From Staphylococcus debuckii (GTDB taxonomy: Bacteria; Bacillota; Bacilli; Staphylococcales; Staphylococcaceae): DNA of 64,000 nucleotides. Under the pieces are notes generated by a model. The model made no database searches. It was not told where the DNA came from and saw only the letters and a program-made list of their open reading frames with translations. Of this stretch, positions 43,478-52,605 are shown in pieces. Each line of letters begins with the position of its first letter. The first letter of the stretch is position 1. The translations under genes and the position numbers were made by a program. The stretch covers positions 2,418,001 through 2,482,000 of the forward strand of contig NZ_CP033460.1 in the NCBI RefSeq assembly GCF_003718735.1, read 5' to 3'.

Positions 43478-44188
43478 TTAAGCCACACCCTTTCTAGCAA
43501 AATAACCTCGTAAAAGCGATAGTACAATTACGATTAAAATCATAGAAGGCAAGATAAATTGATTAGGACCGAATAGCACCAAACAGATGATAGGAATAAC
43601 TAATCCAATTAATGAACTGACATGATTCTTTTCTTTCAACCAAGATTCTAAAAAGATAACGACAAAGAGTGCTACCATCACAAAATCTAATCCCTTAGTA
43701 TCGAACTTAATCATGACACCGAACAAACTGCCTACAGTAGTTCCAAAAAACCAATACAATTGGTTCAATAATGTGACATAGAACATAAACAAACCACGGT
43801 CTACATTCTTCGGTATGTTCGCCATACTATTAATTACAAATGTTTCATCGCACATTCCAAATATCAAATAAGGTTTTTTAGCGCCTGTCCCTTTAAACTT
43901 ATCCAACATAGAAATACCGTAAAACAGATGTCTGGAATTCAACATCAAAGTTAAGATGAAAGCACTGAAAGGATTAAACGGCGCAAGCAATAAACTACCC
44001 GCTACAAATTCCATAGAGCCCGCAAATATCAGTAAACTCATTAACATGGCATAAATAGGAGGAAATCCTAAAGAATGCATATAAATACCATAAGCCATAC
44101 CTATAAAGGTGAATCCAGCAAAGATAGGAATCGTTTGAGGGAAAGCCGCTTTTAAAGCGGTAATATGTGAATGTTGCTTCTGTGTCAT
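43478..44188 (-). CDS. azlC: AzlC family large membrane subunit, branched-chain amino acid export
   Basis: 236 aa with six to seven membrane segments. The family pattern is [40 protein letters not shown] (the conserved FAGS..F motif), [14 protein letters not shown] and [11 protein letters not shown] 44188 lies ten bases past AAGAGGC; earlier in-frame ATGs abut it. Forms an operon with azlD. Confidence 0.9.
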   Translation of the reverse strand: MTQKQHSHITALKAAFPQTIPIFAGFTFIGMAYGIYMHSLGFPPIYAMLMSLLIFAGSMEFVAGSLLLAPFNPFSAFILTLMLNSRHLFYGISMLDKFKGTGAKKPYLIFGMCDETFVINSMANIPKNVDRGLFMFYVTLLNQLYWFFGTTVGSLFGVMIKFDTKGLDFVMVALFVVIFLESWLKEKNHVSSLIGLVIPIICLVLFGPNQFILPSMILIVIVLSLLRGYFARKGVA

Positions 44189-44222
44189 TTCTATCATGCC
44201 TCTTTTCAAATATGTAAAAAAA

Positions 44223-44254
44223 GAGCTGAGACATATACGCAAGAATGTCTCAAC
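44223..44254 (-). terminator. Terminator after the thioesterase gene
   Basis: TGAGACAT pairs with ATGTCTCA around a 10-nt loop; the minus strand continues into AGCTCTTTTTTT. It separates the thioesterase gene from azlCD, about 100 bp past the stop. Confidence 0.8.
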
Positions 44255-44357
44255 CTATATTATAGGAATAGTGAAATGAAGAGCGGTGGCTCAAAGCGTT
44301 CGCTCTAATAGCTGTATCTCTTCAAACCTGCTTCCTATTATCGAAATAAAATAATGC

Positions 44358-44753
44358 TTAAATGTTTCTAAAGATTTCTGGAACTGGTGTAATTTTCTGT
44401 TCTTGAATATTATAGAAACCGCCATATTGTTTTCCAGTAGCATGCACCTTATCACCAGAGGCGATTTCAAATTCAAACGTCCATTTTAAACGGCTCATCT
44501 TAGTAATCCAACATTTACCGACAGGACGATCATGAATAGTAATCGGTACTTTGTAATCTATTTCAGTGTGCATGAGAATCGGCGAAATATTCTGCTTCAA
44601 CATATCTGAAGCATTCATATGTTTATTGACAAAAATCGTTCTCAAATCCTCAAACCAACGCACATACACAATATTGCTTACTATACCCATAGCATCAATA
44701 TCATATCCGTTGACTTCAATTTCAGCTTCAGCTGCAAGTTTGCGCTCTTCCAT
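44358..44753 (-). CDS. Hot-dog fold acyl-CoA thioesterase (YbgC/FcbC-like)
   Basis: 131 aa. The catalytic loop YDIDAMGIVSNIVYVRWFEDLRT (about 17-39) matches the YbgC/4HBT group, in which the D..G.V.N..Y pattern holds the active Asp. It hydrolyses acyl-CoA thioesters; chain length unknown. GGAGGGG lies before the ATG. Same orientation as the acetyltransferase gene upstream, 82 bp apart; possibly one unit. Confidence 0.88.
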   Translation of the reverse strand: MEERKLAAEAEIEVNGYDIDAMGIVSNIVYVRWFEDLRTIFVNKHMNASDMLKQNISPILMHTEIDYKVPITIHDRPVGKCWITKMSRLKWTFEFEIASGDKVHATGKQYGGFYNIQEQKITPVPEIFRNI

Positions 44754-44835
44754 TTCTCAACCCCTCCTTTTTTATCTCTACTTTGTCATTATAGCAAAAT
44801 TTTAAAGAATGGTTGATAGGGGCTAATCTTAAAAT

Positions 44836-45393
44836 TCATTTTGTATCTTTTTGAAATTCTCTTTTCAATAACGCATAGCGGGCAAAGTCTTCAAACTGAC
44901 CACGTTCGAACAACTCATCTTTATCTGTCCCTACATATGTAAAGCCACAACGTTCAGCCACTCTGATGCTTGGCTGATTTTTTACATTAGCAATTATAGT
45001 TAACTTGTTTAACTTCAAAGTATTAAAAGCAAAGTCGCACAAGGTTTGAAGGCAACATGTAATGATACCTTTTCCTGTGTGTTTTTGAGCTAGCCAATAA
45101 CCGATACTCGCTTTCTGATGGGTTTGGTCAATTTGATGCACATCAATCGTTCCGACTAATTCATTTTCTAAGAAAATAAAAAATAAGCGGCCTGTCCCTC
45201 TTGCATGTTGTGCTAACATCAATTTAATGAATTCAATTTCATCTTGTACTGTATTGGTATCATCGATAAAGGGTAAGTACTTAGATAAATACGCTCTATT
45301 TTCATCTATCACTTGAAATAATTGTTCTGCCATTATTAATTCTGGTTGGACTAATTTCAATTGATTATTAATAGGAATATAAGAAATTTGCAT
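44836..45393 (-). CDS. GNAT acetyltransferase, RimJ/RimL-like
   Basis: 185 aa. An N-terminal helical part (AEQLFQVIDENRAYLSKYLPF) precedes the GNAT core with FIFLENELVGTIDVHQI, the acetyl-CoA loop QKHTGKGIIT (about 101-110), LNKLTIIANVKNQPSIRVAERCGF and a YALLKREF end. It resembles ribosomal-protein-serine acetyltransferases (YdaF type). Substrate undetermined. Confidence 0.88.
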   Translation of the reverse strand: MQISYIPINNQLKLVQPELIMAEQLFQVIDENRAYLSKYLPFIDDTNTVQDEIEFIKLMLAQHARGTGRLFFIFLENELVGTIDVHQIDQTHQKASIGYWLAQKHTGKGIITCCLQTLCDFAFNTLKLNKLTIIANVKNQPSIRVAERCGFTYVGTDKDELFERGQFEDFARYALLKREFQKDTK

Positions 45394-45516
45394 GCTTTCC
45401 CCTCATTTCTATGTGTTAATGATGAATAGGTTGATTATAGAATATTTGTCAGAATATTACAATATTAAATCGGACTTTAACTTAGAAGATTACATACTTT
45501 AATTGGAGGTTGCACA

Positions 45517-46266
45517 ATGAAAATATTTGACTCACATTTTCACATTATTGATTATCGTTATCCTATTATTGAAAACCAAGGTTACTTGCCCCCTAATTAT
45601 TTAATTAAAGATTACAAAAAAGATACTAAAAAGTTTGATATCGTAGGCGGCGCAGTAGTTTCTGGTTCTTTTCAAGGATTCGATCAACAATATTTAATTC
45701 ACACACTCAATAAATTAGGAAACAGATTCTATGGAGTAACTCAACTACCTATTGATGTGTCAGATAAAGAAATCTTAAAGCTTAAATCACAGGGCGTTAC
45801 TGCTGTGCGTTTCAATATTCAGCGAGGCGGTATAGAAAGTTTGAAAAATCTGCGGTATTTTTCTGAACGTATTTATGAATTGGCAGGTTGGCATACGGAA
45901 CTCTATTTAAACGCTAAGACATTGTCGCAAATTGCAGATACTATAAAAGCTTTACCCCGTGTATCTATAGACCATCTAGGACTATCCAAGGAAGGTCTGC
46001 CGACATTATTAGATTTGGTTGACCATGGATTACATGTCAAAGCGACAGGTTTCAGTCGCGGTAACCTAGATGTAGTTGAAACCATGAAACAAATTTATGC
46101 AGTTAATTCTGAAGCGTTGATGTTCGGTACAGACTTGCCCTCAACGCGCGCACCCCAACCTTTTTCTCTGAATGACGTTAAAAAGATTCAAGATGCCTTT
46201 AATGAAGAAGCTTGCAGTAATATTTTTTATCATAACGCGCAAAATTGGTATCAAGAAAATATGTAA
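45517..46266 (+). CDS. Amidohydrolase family protein (amidohydrolase_2, PDC-lactonase-like)
   Basis: 249 aa TIM-barrel metal-dependent hydrolase. Metal-site elements are DSHFHI (residues 5-10), ISIDHLGL-type His (RVSIDHLGLS near 150) and the C-terminal Asp in MFGTDLPSTRAP. This is the cog3618-like amidohydrolase_2 group, whose members hydrolyse lactones or decarboxylate aromatic acids. GGAGG stands ten bases before the ATG. Closed by its own terminator; substrate unknown. Confidence 0.87.
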   Translation: MKIFDSHFHIIDYRYPIIENQGYLPPNYLIKDYKKDTKKFDIVGGAVVSGSFQGFDQQYLIHTLNKLGNRFYGVTQLPIDVSDKEILKLKSQGVTAVRFNIQRGGIESLKNLRYFSERIYELAGWHTELYLNAKTLSQIADTIKALPRVSIDHLGLSKEGLPTLLDLVDHGLHVKATGFSRGNLDVVETMKQIYAVNSEALMFGTDLPSTRAPQPFSLNDVKKIQDAFNEEACSNIFYHNAQNWYQENM

Positions 46267-46272
46267 AAAAAT

Positions 46273-46316
46273 AGAGCCGCTGATTATGATTGGGATAGTC
46301 ATAACCAGCGACTCAG
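46273..46316. terminator. Terminator between the amidohydrolase gene and cidC
   Basis: GAGcCGCTGgTTATGA-type stem: GAGCCGCTG.TTATGA with GTCATAA.CAGCG.CTC, located between convergent genes. Confidence 0.75.
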
Positions 46317-46355
46317 CTAGGGTATAGGATATTCTATTTAGATGAATGTTTCAAA

Positions 46356-48098
46356 TTACAAGAAACGTTTAGCTGCTGTTGATAATGGTGGGATTTCATC
46401 TAAGTCTAATTTTTTATCTTCAGTGATTGATCTGTATGCCCATTTAGCATAGTTGATTGCTTCGTCAGGTACGATTTTACCTGGAAGTGGTGCAGCATTA
46501 GGATCAACGTGAACATCAACAATTGTTGGTCTATTTTCTTTGAATGCAGCTTCTACAACTGTGTCAATGTCAGATGGATCAGTTAATGTGTAACCAGCAC
46601 CGCCACAAGCTTCAGCATATTTAGCCATATCCATTTCAGAGAAATCGATAGCATATTCTAATTCACCAGCTGCTTGTTGTTCATATTTAATGAAGGCTAA
46701 TTCTTTGTTGTTCATAACAAAGATAACCATTGGCATATTATATTGAACTGCAGTTGCGAAGTCTTGCATTACCATTTGGAATGCACCGTCACCAGCAATA
46801 CCGATAACTTGGCGGTTAGGGAATGCTACGTTTGATGCAATAGCACCTGGTAAAGCACAACCCATTGTACCTAACCAACTAGAAATGATGAATTCGTTAC
46901 TTGGTTTCAAGCTAAGGTAACGCGTTGACCAAACTGTTGAAGTACCAACATCGATTGAGTAAACAGCATCATTGTCTGCTTCTCTGTTGATAACTTGCAT
47001 TAAGTGTTCTGGACGAATTGGGAATGCATCATTATTAAGGTCTTTTTGCATCCATTCTTTCCAAGTTTTAAGATTGTCTAATGCTTCATTTAAGAATTTA
47101 CGAGTTTTAACCGGTTTAACTAAATCAGTTAATTCAGTTAAAGCAATTTTAGCATCGCCGATAATACCAGCGTTAACATTGAAACGATGACCGATTGCTT
47201 TAGGATCAACGTCGATTTGTACTGCTTTGATATTTTTCTTAGGTAGGTAGTCAACGTAAGGATAGTTAGTACCAACCATGATTAATAAATCAGCGTTTTG
47301 TATTGCTTGATAAGAAGCTTTAGTACCGATTTTACCTAAGTTACCTAAGTTGTATGGGTGATCATCAGGAATGATTGTTTTTGCAGGTAACGTAATGATT
47401 GTCGGAATTTTAGCTTTGTTAATCAATGCTTCAACTTCTGGTCCAGCATGTTTTGCACCAGTACCCATTAATAATACAGGTTTTTTAGCTTTGTTAATTA
47501 ATTTAGCAGCTTTTTTGATTTTAGATGGGTTTGGAGCTGGAATTGTAGGGCGTTTTTTGTTAACTGGTTTGTTAGTTGTATCTTTAACTTTGCGAGTTAA
47601 CAAGTTGTTAGGCAAGATTAAAGTTGCCACACCTTTTTTCTCATAAGCTGTTTTAATTGCTTCATTAACGATGCCAAAGATATCGTCATCTTTTTCATTA
47701 ATTTGTTTGTTATAAACAGATACATCTTCACATAGGCTTAGCAAGTTAGTTTCTTGGAAAGCTTTTGTACCAAGCAAGTTACTGTTTGATTGGCCAACAA
47801 GTACTAATTGAGGTACGCCGTCCATTTTAGCGTCGTACATACCATTTAATAAGTGAATTGCACCAGGTCCGCCAATTGCTAGTGATACCCCGATTTTACC
47901 AGTTAATTTTGTATAAGCTGCAGCTGCTAAGCTTCCAACTTCTTCATGACGTACATGATAGAATTTAATTTGTTCACTAACTGTACGTAAACTATCTACA
48001 ACTGCATCGATAGAATCTCCTGGGATACCATATAAGTGATCAACATCCCATTGTAGTAATGCTTCTACAAGCGCTTGATTTGCTTTGATTTTTGCCAT
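46356..48098 (-). CDS. cidC: Pyruvate:quinone oxidoreductase CidC
   Basis: 580 aa thiamine-diphosphate and FAD enzyme that oxidises pyruvate to acetate and CO2, passing electrons to quinone; peripheral on the inner face of the membrane. Visible are the activator Glu in VRHEEVGSLAAAAY (about 50), the FAD domain with LLMGTGAKHAG, and the TPP/Mg motif GIAGDGAFQMVMQDFATAVQ. The length matches staphylococcal CidC. Third gene of cidABC, 113 bp after cidB. It feeds acetate overflow and weak-acid-dependent cell death. Confidence 0.95.
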   Translation of the reverse strand: MAKIKANQALVEALLQWDVDHLYGIPGDSIDAVVDSLRTVSEQIKFYHVRHEEVGSLAAAAYTKLTGKIGVSLAIGGPGAIHLLNGMYDAKMDGVPQLVLVGQSNSNLLGTKAFQETNLLSLCEDVSVYNKQINEKDDDIFGIVNEAIKTAYEKKGVATLILPNNLLTRKVKDTTNKPVNKKRPTIPAPNPSKIKKAAKLINKAKKPVLLMGTGAKHAGPEVEALINKAKIPTIITLPAKTIIPDDHPYNLGNLGKIGTKASYQAIQNADLLIMVGTNYPYVDYLPKKNIKAVQIDVDPKAIGHRFNVNAGIIGDAKIALTELTDLVKPVKTRKFLNEALDNLKTWKEWMQKDLNNDAFPIRPEHLMQVINREADNDAVYSIDVGTSTVWSTRYLSLKPSNEFIISSWLGTMGCALPGAIASNVAFPNRQVIGIAGDGAFQMVMQDFATAVQYNMPMVIFVMNNKELAFIKYEQQAAGELEYAIDFSEMDMAKYAEACGGAGYTLTDPSDIDTVVEAAFKENRPTIVDVHVDPNAAPLPGKIVPDEAINYAKWAYRSITEDKKLDLDEIPPLSTAAKRFL

Positions 48099-48211
48099 TT
48101 CAAAAATAGCCCCTTTCTATTTGTAAAAACTAACTGAATTCAAACTACCCTTTAGCGTTTGAAAAGTCGTTATGCTTTTGTGTCTATACAATGAATAACT
48201 CTTTCGCTACG

Positions 48212-48898
48212 TTAGTAGAAAAAGAGAATGAGGATGGGTAAAAGTACTGAACTAATTACCGCAGTTAATATCATTCCGATTGAACTGAAAGCTCCCGATT
48301 CCAGATCCATTTCAAGTGCTTTAGCCGTTCCGAATGCATGGGAGGCATTCCCATAAGCCATTCCTTTCGCGATGGACGATTTGAAGTGACCTATTTTCAG
48401 CAACAGAGAACCCAACATACTGCCGATTAAGCCGGTAGTAATGATAAAGAGTACAGTGATGGTATCTGCGCCGCCCATTTGGTGCGATACTTGAATACCG
48501 ACTGCTGCTGTAATAGAACGCGGCAAGAGTGTTACAATATCTTCTTTCGAATAACCCAGTAATTTCAATGAAAAGAAGACTAACGTAAAGTTAAGTACCA
48601 CTCCTGTAATAACACTTGCGAAAATGATATTAAAATTTTCGACGATTTTGTGTCGATTAATATATAGCGGATATGCTAAGCATACTACTGTACAGCTGAG
48701 AAGTTGGTTAATTACCTTACCACCAGACATGTACCCGCTATAATCTTGACGAAACAACACTAACACGATAATTATCCCTAGTGAAGCAATTAGGGCTGGA
48801 TTAAGAAAAGGATTCTTGTATTTTTGTTGGATTTTCTTAGCGGCAAGGTACATGATAACGGTTAATGCAATCATTAAAATACCTTTAATCCAAATCAT
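48212..48898 (-). CDS. cidB: CidB, LrgB-family membrane protein
   Basis: 228 aa, seven to nine hydrophobic segments. LrgB/CidB signature: [19 protein letters not shown] (about 130-148) and [18 protein letters not shown]. It acts with the holin-like CidA in the Cid system affecting murein hydrolase activity and cell death. Its ATG overlaps the cidA stop by four bases (ATGA). Confidence 0.94.
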   Translation of the reverse strand: MIWIKGILMIALTVIMYLAAKKIQQKYKNPFLNPALIASLGIIIVLVLFRQDYSGYMSGGKVINQLLSCTVVCLAYPLYINRHKIVENFNIIFASVITGVVLNFTLVFFSLKLLGYSKEDIVTLLPRSITAAVGIQVSHQMGGADTITVLFIITTGLIGSMLGSLLLKIGHFKSSIAKGMAYGNASHAFGTAKALEMDLESGAFSSIGMILTAVISSVLLPILILFFY

Positions 48899-49281
48899 GA
48901 TACATGATGTCCTTTAGTAACATGAGTTCTGTTCGCCATTTTTTCTGCAATAAGTCCAGAAGTAAACGCTACTGCAATAGTACCGAGTATAATAACAGCA
49001 AAGAAAACGATGAAGTTTAAATGAATATCACTTACAATATCCATGACTCCTACTACTGAAGGTATAAAGAAAAATACCATTGTAGTTAATAAGAAGTCTG
49101 CACCGTCTTTGACCCACTTGACAGGAATTATTTTAAATTGTAATAGTAGGAAAAAAAGTCCTAGGCCGACGATGCTTCCAGCTAATGGAATATGCAATAA
49201 GTGTTGGATGGTGTTGCCTAACATTGTAATGCCATAAATTACTATGACTTGTAATATTATTTTTAATGCTCTAGTTGTCAT
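48895..49281 (-). CDS. cidA: CidA, holin-like protein
   Basis: 128 aa with four hydrophobic segments and a charged C-terminus ([14 protein letters not shown]). The LrgA/CidA pattern is [25 protein letters not shown] and [24 protein letters not shown]. It is a holin-like protein that in S. aureus promotes murein hydrolase activity and lysis. First gene of cidABC; cidR lies upstream in the same direction. Confidence 0.93.
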   Translation of the reverse strand: MTTRALKIILQVIVIYGITMLGNTIQHLLHIPLAGSIVGLGLFFLLLQFKIIPVKWVKDGADFLLTTMVFFFIPSVVGVMDIVSDIHLNFIVFFAVIILGTIAVAFTSGLIAEKMANRTHVTKGHHVS

Positions 49282-49464
49282 AAGCCAACACCTCTCCTTT
49301 AATTTAGTTGTATAGAGTGACTTATTTTTTAGTGATTCTGGTGTTTGAATCAGAGTGTAAATAAATCATTCTATGCTATTTCTTCTGACTTACAACCATT
49401 ATTCTATGACAACTTTGTGTATAATAAAAATATCGATTTTGGATAGTAACTATTACTTTTTTCT

Positions 49465-49479
49465 ATGTAAGCGATGTCA
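49465..49479. promoter_or_regulatory. cre (CcpA) site upstream of cidA
   Basis: ATGTAAGCGATGTCA fits WTGNAANCGNWNNCW at every fixed position, 184 bp before cidA, within the region where CidR also must bind. CcpA control of cidABC is known in S. aureus. Confidence 0.6.
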
Positions 49480-49587
49480 TCTATTACTTTTCTTTCAAAT
49501 GTGAAAATTTTAAAAACTTAACTGTGTCAGTATTGTGATGCTCAATCCATCTAGATGAAGCTTGGGATAAGCATATTTTCTGTTCAA

Positions 49588-49624
49588 AAAGAAAAACCAG
49601 GACATCATTATGTCCCAGCCTCCC
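49588..49624 (-). terminator. cidR terminator
   Basis: GGGACAT pairs with ATGTCC around AATG, followed on the minus strand by TGGTTTTTCTTTTTG, seven bases after the cidR stop. Confidence 0.85.
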
Positions 49625-49630
49625 TATTAT

Positions 49631-50518
49631 TTATTCCGTTGTAGTTAATGCAGTTTTCATGTAGTCAATATATTCTCTTGTAGCATAATTGATATACTTT
49701 TCTTTTTTCCATATAACGCCAAGCTGCCAACGCATTGCGTCATCATTAATCTTCAGACTATGTATCGGCCCATTCAACATTTTCACAATATTTTCAGGCA
49801 AAATACTAACTCCTAAACCTTCCGTCAATAAATTCTCAATAAAGTTCCACTGCGAAATTTTAGAAATTGTTTTAGGGACAAATCCAGAACGTTTTGCTGT
49901 TTCAATTATTTTATCATTCAAGTAAAAATCCTCATTGAAAAGAATAAAATCTTCATTGGCTAGTTCTTTCATTTCCACCTTATCTTTACGGGCCAATGGA
50001 TGCGTTTCGCTGACTACTAGCAATAAATCTTCATTATATAGAGGAATTGATTCAAAGATTGCGTTATCCACTGGCAGAGTAGTAATACCTATATCAATTT
50101 CATTACTGATAATTTGTTGTTCTAAGGCTTTACCGCCGTTTTCAACGAGATTATAAGTAATGTTAGGATACATCTGATGAAAATCACCTAACGTTTCTAT
50201 AAACTTATTCATATTCATCACAGCAGACAAGCCAATACTGATATGTCCCGCTTCTAACCCTTTCAATTGATTCACTTCTTTAGGGAGGTTATCGAAAAGG
50301 TTCATAATTTCTAGTGATTTCTTATAAAAAATCTCACCGCTATCTGTAAGAGATAAATGACGTTTACTGCGATCAAATAAAGGACTTCCCAATTCATTTT
50401 CTAAATCCTTAATTGCTTTACTGATTGTTGGTTGAGCGACGTATAATTCCTTTGATGCATTTGTCATACCGCCTTGTTGAACAATGGCAATAAAGTAGCT
50501 CATTTGTTTAATATCCAT
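49631..50518 (-). CDS. cidR: CidR, LysR family regulator
   Basis: 295 aa. N-terminal winged HTH (MSYFIAIVQQGGMTNASKEL, then QPTISKAIKDLENELGSPLF) and a periplasmic-type effector domain. Position directly upstream of and co-oriented with cidABC is that of CidR, which activates cidABC, and elsewhere alsSD, in response to acetate or carbon overflow. AAGGAGGA lies nine bases before the ATG. Confidence 0.93.
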   Translation of the reverse strand: MDIKQMSYFIAIVQQGGMTNASKELYVAQPTISKAIKDLENELGSPLFDRSKRHLSLTDSGEIFYKKSLEIMNLFDNLPKEVNQLKGLEAGHISIGLSAVMNMNKFIETLGDFHQMYPNITYNLVENGGKALEQQIISNEIDIGITTLPVDNAIFESIPLYNEDLLLVVSETHPLARKDKVEMKELANEDFILFNEDFYLNDKIIETAKRSGFVPKTISKISQWNFIENLLTEGLGVSILPENIVKMLNGPIHSLKINDDAMRWQLGVIWKKEKYINYATREYIDYMKTALTTTE

Positions 50519-50602
50519 TTGAATGTCCTCCTTTCTACATTTAATTTTATTCTCAATTTAAAGATAGCCAGTTTTGTTAAAATATTCAACTTTAAGCATG
50601 AA

Positions 50603-50653
50603 TGAAGCGAGACATAAATAACATTGGTTGAAATGATTACGTCATGTCGCTTC
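50603..50653. repeat. Long hairpin GAAGCG-GACAT
   Basis: GAAGCGaGACAT at one end pairs with ATGTCGCTTC at the other, with an inner AACATT/AATG pair. It lies about 85 bp upstream of cidR and belongs to the GAGACAT-type stems seen at several gene ends. Confidence 0.5.
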
Positions 50654-50679
50654 TCCAAAATTAATTAGAAATAAGCACA

Positions 50680-50703
50680 TTTCTATTCAGATAGCTACTG
50701 CCA
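50680..50703 (-). repeat. Dispersed repeat GGCAGTAGCTATCTGAATAG, second copy
   Basis: Inverse-orientation copy of the 24 bases at 21922-21945, identical throughout. In both places it sits just downstream of a terminator-like hairpin with an AGCTC element. Confidence 0.75.
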
Positions 50704-50714
50704 GTTCAAAAAGT

Positions 50715-50744
50715 AAGAGCTGAGACAAAAACTTGTCCCAGCCC
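50715..50744 (-). terminator. Terminator of the YknXYZ-like operon
   Basis: GCTGAGACA pairs with TGTCCCAGC around AAAACT; the minus strand continues to CTTACTTTTTG. It starts nine bases past the permease stop. Confidence 0.8.
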
Positions 50745-50752
50745 CCTCTGGC

Positions 50753-51928
50753 TTACTTAATAATATCAATCAATTCTTTTTTCGCTGCTGCACGTGCAGG
50801 AATCCAACCAAATACAACACCTATTAATGTTGAAACACCTACAGCTAATAGCACTGAGCCTAGACTGACTACACTCTTGATGTAGCTTGGTGTGACTGCA
50901 TCAACGAGTGATGCGATAGCAATACCAAGTATTAAACCGATAATACCACCTATTAAACACAAGACCACACTCTCGACTAAAAACTGTATCTCAATATCTC
51001 GTGCTTTAGCTCCAAATGCACGCCGTATCGCAATTTCTTCAGAACGTTCTGCAACCGAAATATACATCACGTTCATTACTCCGATACCAGCAATAAAGAG
51101 TGAAATACCTGCTACTGCTGCTACAAAGTATGTGATACCGTCAAATATTTTAGTAATACCTTTCATCATTTGTTCGGTATCAGAATACTGATAAGTCCCT
51201 GCTGATTGCCCAGAACCTTTTTCACTTAATTTTTTAGCTACTTTATTAGCTACTTCTTTTTTGTTGCTGCCTTCATCTAATTTAATTTCAAGTTGAGCCA
51301 TATTTTGAGTAAGATTCGGCAAATAATGATCGAATGTTTTCGTAGGCATATAAACAGTATTTTCCTCTGTACCTTCATTAGCAATGCCTATTACTTTAAA
51401 CCCTTCTTCTCCAATGAAAAGTGTCTTACCGATTGCTTCATTATGAAATACTTTTTTAGCAATTTGATTGTCGACAGTTATTACTTTTTCTTCAAGCTCA
51501 TTATCATCTGAAGAAAATCCATGTCCTTTATCTACGCTATCATAGGAATTCTTTTTATATACATTGAGGTCTCCATGATGTTGGCTATTAGTCATTTTGG
51601 CTTGGAAAGACTGATTCTTGTCTTCCTTTTTATGCGCACTTGCAACACCATCAACACGTTCAGCTGTCTGTATATCATTAGGAGAAAAAGGATCTGTTTT
51701 CTCATTAGAGTCTCCTGTCGGTATAAAGTTAATAATCGCTGCATCTTTAGAAGCACCTGAATCAGAGAATTGCTCTGAAGCTGTCTTCTTAAAACCATTA
51801 CCTAATGACATTATGGTAATAACTGCTGCTATCCCTATGATAATACCAATCATAGTGAAGATATTACGGCGTTTATTCTTCATAATTGAACGAAGTGATA
51901 CGGATAATATATTTGCTAATCGATTCAT
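50753..51928 (-). CDS. MacB-like ABC permease (YknZ-like)
   Basis: 391 aa. One membrane helix after the N-terminus (KNKRRNIFTMIGIIIGIAAVITIMSL region), an extracytoplasmic domain of about 210 residues, then three helices at the C-terminus with the FtsX-type SVAERSEEIAIRRAFGAKARDIEIQF coupling motif. This is the MacB/YknZ type-VII ABC architecture. Third gene of the operon, with its ATG overlapping the ATPase stop (ATGA). It works with the ATPase and adaptor encoded upstream. Confidence 0.9.
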   Translation of the reverse strand: MNRLANILSVSLRSIMKNKRRNIFTMIGIIIGIAAVITIMSLGNGFKKTASEQFSDSGASKDAAIINFIPTGDSNEKTDPFSPNDIQTAERVDGVASAHKKEDKNQSFQAKMTNSQHHGDLNVYKKNSYDSVDKGHGFSSDDNELEEKVITVDNQIAKKVFHNEAIGKTLFIGEEGFKVIGIANEGTEENTVYMPTKTFDHYLPNLTQNMAQLEIKLDEGSNKKEVANKVAKKLSEKGSGQSAGTYQYSDTEQMMKGITKIFDGITYFVAAVAGISLFIAGIGVMNVMYISVAERSEEIAIRRAFGAKARDIEIQFLVESVVLCLIGGIIGLILGIAIASLVDAVTPSYIKSVVSLGSVLLAVGVSTLIGVVFGWIPARAAAKKELIDIIK

Positions 51929-52605
51929 CGTATCACCTCTTCTTTTTGAATACGACCATCCAATATATGAATGATACGGTCTGCTTGTTCTGCCACTTCG
52001 CGGTCGTGCGTTACCATAATCATAGTAGTATGTTTTTCTTTATTCAATTTAGTAAACAACTCCATGATGTCTTCTGAAGTTTTGGAGTCTAAAGCCCCTG
52101 TAGGTTCATCGGCAATGATGAAATCTGGTCGATTCACTATAGAGCGTGCAATCGCTACACGTTGCTGTTGGCCCCCAGACAATTTATTCGGAACTAAGTT
52201 TTCTTTATCATATAGCCCCACGTCATGCAATGTGCTTAATACTCTCTTTTTTCTTTCTTGACTTCCTATACCTGCATAAACTAAAGGAATGCTGACATTT
52301 TCTAAAATGGTATTATTTTGTATTAATTTAAAGTTCTGGAAGACAAAACCTACCACGTGGTTTCTGATTTCAGCTAACTTATTATCCGAACTGCGTTTAT
52401 AATTTTTTCCATTGAATAAATAATCACCACTATATCCGCGGTCAATAAAGCCGATAATATTAATCAATGTACTTTTACCTGAACCAGATGGCCCCATTAT
52501 GGCAATAAATTCTCCTTTATTAATTTCAAGGTTGATATCCTTTAAAATATGGTTGGTTTTATCACCGTTTTTAAAAGAGCGATTTATGTTTTTTAATTTA
52601 ATCAT
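51925..52605 (-). CDS. ABC ATPase, MacB/YknY-like
   Basis: 226 aa LolD/MacB-type ATP-binding protein. Walker A GPSGSGKST (about 39-47), Q-loop VFQNF, signature LSGGQQQRVAIARS, Walker B FIIADEPTGALD and H-loop MVTHD. It powers a type-VII (mechanotransmission) transporter with the permease downstream and the adaptor upstream. Four-base ATGA overlaps on both sides show tight coupling. Confidence 0.93.
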   Translation of the reverse strand: MIKLKNINRSFKNGDKTNHILKDINLEINKGEFIAIMGPSGSGKSTLINIIGFIDRGYSGDYLFNGKNYKRSSDNKLAEIRNHVVGFVFQNFKLIQNNTILENVSIPLVYAGIGSQERKKRVLSTLHDVGLYDKENLVPNKLSGGQQQRVAIARSIVNRPDFIIADEPTGALDSKTSEDIMELFTKLNKEKHTTMIMVTHDREVAEQADRIIHILDGRIQKEEVIR

